Shown here: positions 22,568 through 27,539 of the stretch, piece after piece
Layout of the letters: every line of letters begins with the position of its first letter
Numbering within the stretch: the first letter of the stretch is position 1
NCBI GenBank assembly: GCA_903847195.1
Contig: CAINCZ010000007.1
Coordinates: 1 to 27,539, forward strand
DNA length: 27,539 nucleotides
Origin: an uncultured Acidobacteriota bacterium
Lineage (GTDB): Bacteria > Acidobacteriota > Terriglobia > Terriglobales > CAINCZ01
Direction of reading: 5' to 3'
Translations under genes and position numbers: made by a program
The notes under the pieces: model-generated
What the model was told of the DNA's origin: nothing
Seen by the model: only the letters and a program-made list of their open reading frames with translations
Databases searched by the model: none

Positions 22568-23581
22568 TCACAGATTCAAGTTCTTCATCGCCCGATCCGG
22601 ATAACGCTGGCCGGAGGCGGCTCCCGGCGGGATCGCCGCCGAAATGCGCTTGAGGTCTTCGTCGCTCAGCTTCACCTTCAGGGCTCCCACGTTCTCATCC
22701 AGGTACTTGATGCGCTTGGTGCCGGGAATCGGGATGATGTCGGTGCCTTGCGCCAGCAGCCAGGCAATCGCCACCTGCGAAGGCGGCGGGCCCAGTCCCT
22801 GCGCGATCTGCTTCACGGTCTCGGCAATCGCCAGGTTCTTGCGCAGATTCTCGTCCTGGAAGCGCGGGCTGGTGCGGCGCGTGTCCCGTTCGCTCAACTC
22901 GGCGGGGTTGGTGATCGTGCCCGTCAGAAAGCCGCGGCCCAGCGGGGCATATGCCACAAACGAGATGCCCAGTTCACGGCAAGCAGGCAGCACGTCCCTC
23001 TCCGGATCGCGTGTCCACAGCGAATACTCGGACTGGAGCGCGGCAATGGGGTGAACTTTCGCCGCGCGCCGGAGCGTCGCCGGAGCCGTTTCGCATAGTC
23101 CGAGGAACCGCACCTTGCCCGCCTTCACCAGCTCGGCCATCGCGCCCACCGTGTCTTCAATCGGCACGGTGTCGTCCACGCGGTGCTGGTAGTAGAGGTC
23201 GATCACGTCGACGCCCAGCCGTCGCAGGCTGGCGTCGCAGGCCTGCTTCACATACTCGGGCTTGCCCGAGATGCCGAGCATGGCGCCGGTCTTGGGGTCG
23301 CGCACGTTGCCGAACTTGGTGGCCAGAAAGGCTTCGCTGCGGCGTCCCTGGATGGCCTTGCCGACCAGCTCTTCGTTGTGGCCCACGCCGTACATGTCGG
23401 CCGAGTCCAGCAGGTTGATGCCGAGGTCAAGCGCGTGCTGAATGGTGGCAATCGACCCGGCATCGTCGCGCTCGCCATAGAACTCCGACATGCCCATGCA
23501 GCCCAGGCCAAGGGCGGAGACCTCCACGCCGGTGCGGCCCAGCGCGCGGCGTTCCATCGTTCCCTGCGATCCGTTCTTCAT
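22568..23581 (-). CDS. Aldo/keto reductase
   Basis: A NADPH-dependent carbonyl reductase of the AKR superfamily (YajO / AKR13-like group); cytosolic. The 337-residue TIM barrel begins [20 protein letters not shown]. It carries the catalytic tetrad as Asp and Tyr in [18 protein letters not shown], Lys in FLATKFGN and His in DLYYQHRVD. The cofactor-binding end follows ([19 protein letters not shown]). The start is ATG 23581, with AAGGAG at good spacing; ATG 23557 with AGGGA is an alternative that would trim 8 residues. It is divergent from efp, sharing a 231-base intergenic region. The substrate is not predictable from the sequence. Confidence 0.92.
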   Translation of the reverse strand: MKNGSQGTMERRALGRTGVEVSALGLGCMGMSEFYGERDDAGSIATIQHALDLGINLLDSADMYGVGHNEELVGKAIQGRRSEAFLATKFGNVRDPKTGAMLGISGKPEYVKQACDASLRRLGVDVIDLYYQHRVDDTVPIEDTVGAMAELVKAGKVRFLGLCETAPATLRRAAKVHPIAALQSEYSLWTRDPERDVLPACRELGISFVAYAPLGRGFLTGTITNPAELSERDTRRTSPRFQDENLRKNLAIAETVKQIAQGLGPPPSQVAIAWLLAQGTDIIPIPGTKRIKYLDENVGALKVKLSDEDLKRISAAIPPGAASGQRYPDRAMKNLNL

Positions 23582-23694
23582 CGAATAGGCTCCTTGAAAT
23601 TGCGGTGGTGTATGTATTTTAGACAAGTCGGCGGGGCGGCAGGGTGCAAACCGTTCGCGCTGGCGGCGGCTGTGCAGGGCGCCGCTGGTTCCGG

Positions 23695-23700
23695 TACAAT
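23695..23700 (+). promoter_or_regulatory. Candidate -10 box (TACAAT) for efp
   Basis: TACAAT lies 112 bases before the efp ATG in the divergent region shared with the aldo/keto reductase gene. Upstream TGTGCA at 23671-23676 (18-base spacing) is a poor -35. The long leader that would result contains a run of eight or more T followed by GC-rich sequence, and then AGGAG before the start. Confidence 0.4.
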
Positions 23701-23812
23701 CGAGTGTTCGCCTTTTTTTTCGCGCTCGAGCAGCCGCACTGGTGGCGGCCCGGCCGAGGCGGCCGCTGGCTGCCCGCGACGCGAATACCAGCAAACATCA
23801 GGAGAGTTTTTC

Positions 23813-24373
23813 ATGGCAATTCCCGCGACCCAGATGCGCCCCGGCATGGTCATCCGCCACAATAACGAGCTGTGCTCGGTCTTCAGCGTCGAGCACCGCA
23901 CGCCCGGCAACCTGCGTGCCTTCATTCAAGCCCGCCTGCGCACCCTGCGTACCGGGGCGATCTTCGAGCACCGCTTCCGTTCCGGCGACGCCATCGACAA
24001 GATCACGGTCGATGAAGTGAAGATGGAGTTCCTCTACCAGGAGGACGAGCACTACACCTTCATGAACATGGAAAACTACGAGCAGCTGGCGCTGGGACGC
24101 GACACGCTGGGCGACGCGGTCGATTACCTGACGCCCAATCTGCAGATTACGGTCGAGTTTTTCGACGGCAAGCCGGTCGGCATCGAACTGCCGCAGGCGG
24201 TGGAGTTGACGGTGGTCGAGACCGAGCCCGGCCTCAAGAGTGCCACGGCTTCGAGCGTCACCAAGCCGGCCAAGACCGAAACCGGGCTGGTCGTGCAGGT
24301 GCCTCCCTTCATCAATGAAGGCGAGAAGATCCGCGTGGACACCAGCGAAGGCGCCTACCTGTCGCGCGCCTAG
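23813..24373 (+). CDS. efp: Elongation factor P
   Basis: Enters the ribosomal E site and relieves stalling at consecutive prolines. The 186-residue protein has the three EF-P barrels: an N-terminal KOW-like domain (MRPGMVIRHNNELCSVFSVE), the OB domain (YQEDEHYTFMNMENYEQLAL, LTPNLQITVEFFDGKPVGIE) and the C-terminal domain with PPFINEGEKIRVDTSEGAYL. The loop that meets the tRNA reads RTPGNLRAF. Asn33 aligns with the Lys34 that EpmA modifies in E. coli and with the Arg that EarP rhamnosylates, so neither modification is possible at that site. ATG 23813 is preceded by AGGAG. A bidirectional terminator follows immediately. Confidence 0.96.
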   Translation: MAIPATQMRPGMVIRHNNELCSVFSVEHRTPGNLRAFIQARLRTLRTGAIFEHRFRSGDAIDKITVDEVKMEFLYQEDEHYTFMNMENYEQLALGRDTLGDAVDYLTPNLQITVEFFDGKPVGIELPQAVELTVVETEPGLKSATASSVTKPAKTETGLVVQVPPFINEGEKIRVDTSEGAYLSRA

Positions 24374-24391
24374 TTTTTGCCCGATATGCAA

Positions 24392-24419
24392 AACGCCCCA
24401 TCCTTCAGGATGGGGCGTT
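24392..24419. terminator. Bidirectional rho-independent terminator between efp and kdsB
   Basis: AACGCCCCATCC (24392-24403), loop TTCA, GGATGGGGCGTT (24408-24419): a perfect 12-base stem with a 4-base loop. T-rich sequence follows on the plus strand (GCTGTTTCTT), and TTTT continues the stem on the minus strand. It serves the two convergent genes. Confidence 0.92.
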
Positions 24420-24443
24420 GCTGTTTCTTGCGGTACTGCGCGG

Positions 24444-25175
24444 TCAGCGCTGCCGCGTTCCCAACGCCAGAATCATCTTCTCCACTCGCTGCAAGTCCTC
24501 TTCCGTATCCACGCCCACCGTGTCATACGGGGTCTCGCCCACGTAGAGATCGACGCCGTTTTCGAGGAACCGCAACTGCTCCAGCCGCTCGGCGCGCTCC
24601 AGCGTGCTCTCCGGCCAGCCGCAGAACTTATCGAGCGCGTCCCTGCGATAGGCGTAAAAGCCCAGGTGCTTGTAGTAGCTCGGCCCCGCGCCGTCGCGGT
24701 CGAAGGGAATTGCCGCGCGGCTGAAGTAGAGCGCACGGCCCGCGCTGTTGGTCACGACCTTGACCACGTTGGGATTCGCCGTCTCATGCGGCTGCATCGG
24801 CGTCTTGAGCGTGCCCACTTCGACGCCGTCGCGCATCACGCCCAGCAGCGCCTCGACGTGCTCGGCCCGCGCCAGCGGCTCATCGCCTTGCACGTTCACG
24901 TAAACGTCGGCGGCCACCTGCTGCGCCACTTCGTGAATGCGGTCGGTACCGCTGCGGCACCGCGCTGAAGTCATCCTCACGGCAATCGCGTTGGCGCGGC
25001 AGAAGTCGTAGATCTCGGCCGCGTCGGTCGCCACCAGCACGTCGCCGGGCTGCACGGCATGGCGGACCGCGTGGTAAACGTGCTCGATCATCGGACGGCC
25101 GGCGATCAGCCGCAGCGGTTTTCGCGGCAGCCGAGTGGAGGCCAACCGCGCCGGAATTACGACCAAGGCGCGCAT
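24444..25175 (-). CDS. kdsB: 3-deoxy-manno-octulosonate cytidylyltransferase (CMP-Kdo synthetase)
   Basis: Activates Kdo with CTP for transfer to lipid A, so the cell makes Gram-negative LPS; cytosolic. The 243-residue protein has the nucleotide-binding start VVIPARLASTRLPRKPL, VATDAAEIYDFC, SGTDRIHEVA, VNVQGDEPL (metal-binding DEP), YFSRAAIPFDRDG, KHLGFYAYRRDAL, and the end LEQLRFLENGVDL and GVDTEEDLQRVE. The start is ATG 25175, giving MRALVVIPARL at the usual position. ATG 25205 would add 10 residues and also lacks a good ribosome site. It follows the molybdenum hydroxylase genes on the same strand but is separated from them by a terminator. Confidence 0.95.
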   Translation of the reverse strand: MRALVVIPARLASTRLPRKPLRLIAGRPMIEHVYHAVRHAVQPGDVLVATDAAEIYDFCRANAIAVRMTSARCRSGTDRIHEVAQQVAADVYVNVQGDEPLARAEHVEALLGVMRDGVEVGTLKTPMQPHETANPNVVKVVTNSAGRALYFSRAAIPFDRDGAGPSYYKHLGFYAYRRDALDKFCGWPESTLERAERLEQLRFLENGVDLYVGETPYDTVGVDTEEDLQRVEKMILALGTRQR

Positions 25176-25234
25176 GTTAGCAGTTTCCGCCAGCGGCGCG
25201 GCCATGGCAAGTGCCGCTGCAGATGCACAAAACC

Positions 25235-25275
25235 CCCCACCCTGGCTTCGCCCTTCGGACTCCGCGAGGGTGGGG
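25235..25275 (-). terminator. Branched palindromic element / terminator after the molybdenum hydroxylase gene
   Basis: CCCCACCCT (25235-25243) pairs perfectly with AGGGTGGGG (25267-25275). The 23-base interior holds two further mini-hairpins, GGC-TTC-GCC (25244-25252) and CGG-ACT-CCG (25256-25264), so the strand can fold into a three-way junction. On the minus strand the stem is followed by GG and TTTT, which fits a rho-independent terminator 21 bases after the stop at 25296. The regular branched form is also like dispersed palindromic repeats. Confidence 0.75.
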
Positions 25276-25295
25276 CCAAAAGCGAGGACCAGAGA

Positions 25296-27482
25296 TTACG
25301 TTTTCTTCATGGCCGCCATTACCCGTTCCGGAGTCATCGGCAGGTGCCGCAGGCGCGCGCCGGTGGCATCGTAGACCGCATTGGCAATGGCCGGCGCGAC
25401 GCCGGAAATCGGCGGCTCGCCGATGCCGAGCGGCTCGGTGAGCGGCGACTTCACCAGCACCACTTCCATTCTCGGCAGCCACGAAAAGCGCGGAATGTCG
25501 TAGCTGTCGAAATTCCTGGTGGCAAACACGCCATTGCGGAAGCGCAGCTCTTCGGCCAATGCCGTGCCGATGCCGAACAGCGTGCAGCCTTCCACCTGCA
25601 TGGTGGCGCCAACCGGATTGACGATGACGCCCGCATCCACCGCGTTGACGATGCGCAGCACCCGGATCGCTCCGGTCTTCGCATCCACCTCCACCTGGGC
25701 AATCGCGCAGGTAAATGTGTCCTTCATCCAGCCGCAGGCAACGCCGATGCCTCGTCCGCTCGGTGCTTTGGCGGCTGGCTTGTAGCCAAACTGCTTCACC
25801 GCCGCCTCCAACACGCGGCGCAGGCGCGGCTCGCCCTGGAGGTGGCGGATGCGGAACTGCACCGGATCAGCGCCCGCTAGCGCCGCTAGTTCGTCCATAT
25901 AAACTTCGTGGGCGAAGACGTTGCTCACCACCGCCGGAGCGCGCCACGGCCCCACATTGAACGGCTGCATCCCGGCGGGCACCTTCTTGACCGTGGTGAA
26001 CCAGTGGCCCACCAGCGATGTGCTCCGGTTGGGAAAGTCGTAGTGGGTCTCCGCGCTTCCGTCGCCGGCGCCATACACCTTGTAGTTGTAGGAGCTGACT
26101 TTGCCCTCTTTGGTCAGGCCCGCGCGGATACTCATGACCGCCGCCGGACGGTGGCCGTTGTGCATGATGTCCTCGGGACGCGACCACACGATCTGTATGG
26201 TCCGACCCGGCATCAGCATTGCCACCTTAGCGACCTCCACCACGTCGAGCGTGTTCATGCTTTTGCCGCCGAAGCCGCCGCCTACGTAAGGTCCGGCAAT
26301 CACCCGCACGTTCTTGGATTCAAGTTTGGTGGCGCGGCTGATGGCGTCGCGGGCAAGGAACGGAATCTGCGTGGCGGCCCAGACCGTCAGCTTGCCGTTC
26401 TCGAAGCGGGCCACGTTCGTGTGGGTCTCCATCGGCGCGTGGTAGGCGGACGCCGTGGTATAGCTTCGCTCGACCACGCCGGACTTGCCATCGGCCGAGG
26501 CGGCAATCAGCTTCTCGCCCGCAGTCAGGTCGCCCTTGGCACTGAGCACCTCAAACTTGTCGGCAAACGTCAGCAGATGCGCAAAGATATTCCTGTCGTC
26601 GAGGCCGTCGGGTTGATGCTGCCACTCGGCCTGAACCAATCCCAGCGCGTTGTCCACCACGTCGGGCTTTTCATGCAGCAGCGCAACGAAATCGCCGTCG
26701 CGGACCACCTTGATTCCGGCGACCTCCGCCAGCCTGGTGTCGATCGCCTTCAGCTTCGCGCCAAATACACTCGGGCGCACCACGCGCGCGTGCAAGGTCC
26801 CGGGCATGCCGAGATCGGCCGCATACTTCGCCTTGCCGGTAACCTTATCGATGCCGTCCAGCCGCAGCACCGAAGTCCCCATGACCTTGAATTGCACGGG
26901 CGTCTTGGTGGGAATCTTGACCTGGATATGCCGGTCGATGCGTTTTCCCTCGACCATCGCGGCGTAGCTGATGCTCTTCGCCGCAGCGCCCGCTGCGCTG
27001 ACCACGCCATTCTTTACGCGCAGTCTGGACACCGGCGTCTTGAGCTTCTCGGAAGCCATCGCCAGCAATACAGCGCGGGCCTCGGCCAGCGCGGCCCGGA
27101 AGAACAGGTGGTATTGATTGAAGGTCAGCGAGCCGAAGGTGCCGATGTCCCACGGACAAAGCTCGGTGTCGCCCAGCACCATGTCCACTGACTTCAGGTC
27201 CACGTCCAGTTCATCCGCGCAGCACTGCGTCAGAGCCGTCTTTTGCCCCGAACCGATCTCGACCTTACCTACGAAGCAAGAGATGCGCCCGTTTGGCTCC
27301 ACGTGGATGTAAGCATTGAAATCCTTGGGAAAGGGAAGGGTGTGCTCTTGCGCCGAAGCCAGCCGAGCCAGGGGCATAGTGGCCGAGCAGATCAGCATCA
27401 GGCCCACGCCCGTGCCGGTGATCTTCAGGAAGTCGCGCCGGTTCGTCTGCCCGAAGCCGGGCGTAATCTTGTCCGTCGCCAT
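25296..27482 (-). CDS. Molybdenum hydroxylase large subunit (isoquinoline 1-oxidoreductase beta-like), TAT-exported
   Basis: A 728-residue xanthine-oxidase-family subunit that binds molybdenum cofactor. The N-terminus has a twin-arginine signal (TNRRDFLKITG near residues 13-23, hydrophobic GVGLMLICSATM, then ARLASAQ), so the folded enzyme goes to the periplasm. It then shows VEIGSGQKTALTQ, DGIDKVTGKAKYAADLGMPG, the molybdopterin-site GPYVGGGFGGKS, GPWRAPAV and the catalytic Glu in PLGIGEPPISGVAPAIANA. Two repeats of the aldehyde-oxidase fold, as in IorB, are implied by length. Substrate is unknown: the family hydroxylates N-heterocycles or oxidises aldehydes. ATG 27482 follows GGGAGG and overlaps the stop of its 2Fe-2S partner (TAATG), so the two are coupled. 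Confidence 0.92.
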   Translation of the reverse strand: MATDKITPGFGQTNRRDFLKITGTGVGLMLICSATMPLARLASAQEHTLPFPKDFNAYIHVEPNGRISCFVGKVEIGSGQKTALTQCCADELDVDLKSVDMVLGDTELCPWDIGTFGSLTFNQYHLFFRAALAEARAVLLAMASEKLKTPVSRLRVKNGVVSAAGAAAKSISYAAMVEGKRIDRHIQVKIPTKTPVQFKVMGTSVLRLDGIDKVTGKAKYAADLGMPGTLHARVVRPSVFGAKLKAIDTRLAEVAGIKVVRDGDFVALLHEKPDVVDNALGLVQAEWQHQPDGLDDRNIFAHLLTFADKFEVLSAKGDLTAGEKLIAASADGKSGVVERSYTTASAYHAPMETHTNVARFENGKLTVWAATQIPFLARDAISRATKLESKNVRVIAGPYVGGGFGGKSMNTLDVVEVAKVAMLMPGRTIQIVWSRPEDIMHNGHRPAAVMSIRAGLTKEGKVSSYNYKVYGAGDGSAETHYDFPNRSTSLVGHWFTTVKKVPAGMQPFNVGPWRAPAVVSNVFAHEVYMDELAALAGADPVQFRIRHLQGEPRLRRVLEAAVKQFGYKPAAKAPSGRGIGVACGWMKDTFTCAIAQVEVDAKTGAIRVLRIVNAVDAGVIVNPVGATMQVEGCTLFGIGTALAEELRFRNGVFATRNFDSYDIPRFSWLPRMEVVLVKSPLTEPLGIGEPPISGVAPAIANAVYDATGARLRHLPMTPERVMAAMKKT

Positions 27483-27539
27483 TACGCGCCTCCCTTCAGC
27501 GTTCCGCCCACGTCTTGGATCGCGTCCAGGATGCGGTGC
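27482..27539 (-). CDS. 2Fe-2S subunit of the molybdenum hydroxylase (3' end only)
   Basis: Read on the minus strand from the window edge, the frame gives HRILDAIQDVGGTLKGGA and then TAA at 27484-27482. This short tail, its strand and the one-base overlap with the large-subunit ATG (TAATG) fit the end of an IorA-like (2Fe-2S)-binding small subunit, which normally precedes the large subunit. Only 18 codons are visible, so the identity comes mainly from context. Confidence 0.65.
   Translation of the reverse strand, partial: HRILDAIQDVGGTLKGGA

Noticed and set aside
24392..24419. CRISPR-like or repeat-array reading of the palindromes at 24392 and 25235
   Set aside because: Each occurs once in the window, without spacers; both fit terminators.
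25908..27191. Plus-strand frame of over 400 codons inside the molybdenum hydroxylase gene
   Set aside because: Antisense shadow; His/Arg/Gly-rich with no recognisable fold, while the minus strand has the full catalytic motifs.

Overview
The window is about 27.5 kb of dense, GC-rich bacterial chromosome. It suggests a Gram-negative member of the Acidobacteriota. The envelope genes (kdsB, a TonB/TolA-like protein, yidC with a periplasmic domain) show Gram-negative cell structure. The block rpmH-rnpA-yidD-yidC-jag-mnmE, the trpA-chorismate mutase-DAHP synthase-tyrA run, and the recurring TACAAT promoter boxes fit that phylum. The taxonomic call is inference; no rRNA gene is present to settle it.

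Layout. 1-4357 (+): 3' end of a Gfo/Idh/MocA oxidoreductase, a TonB/TolA-like protein, an exported protein of unknown role, an unlisted 45-residue membrane miniprotein and miaA. 4403-7375 (-): a large BvgS-like hybrid sensor kinase with a periplasmic solute-binding domain. 7596-12370 (-): a probable operon read trpA, chorismate mutase, DAHP synthase, prephenate dehydrogenase, then a reductive-dehalogenase-like double [4Fe-4S] protein and a DUF1905/YdeI protein. 12371-12896: intergenic region with a near-consensus sigma70 promoter for the following M23 peptidase (TTG start). 13858-14846: a small, lower-GC accessory module made of an endonuclease VII-like protein, an XRE regulator and a divergent small protein around a perfect palindromic operator. 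15004-20019 (+): rpmH, rnpA, yidD, yidC, jag, a strong terminator, mnmE. 20143-21618 (+): aldehyde dehydrogenase. 21673-22524 (-): lower-GC protein with a PD-(D/E)XK-like motif. 22568-23581 (-): aldo/keto reductase. 23813-24373 (+): elongation factor P. 24444-25175 (-): kdsB. 25296-27539 (-): TAT-exported molybdenum hydroxylase large subunit and the last codons of its 2Fe-2S partner.

Most of the window is core biosynthesis: aromatic amino acids, tRNA modification by MiaA and MnmE, membrane-protein insertion and Kdo for LPS. The points most worth a second look are: (i) a cytosolic reductive-dehalogenase-like enzyme at the end of an aromatic amino-acid operon; (ii) the XRE / endonuclease VII-like / small-protein module with its palindrome; (iii) four genes in which a TAnnnT -10 box lies exactly 6 bases before the start codon with no Shine-Dalgarno, suggesting leaderless mRNAs; (iv) the membrane miniprotein abutting miaA; (v) an EF-P whose tip residue is Asn rather than Lys or Arg. 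I see no CRISPR array, insertion sequence, tRNA or rRNA gene.
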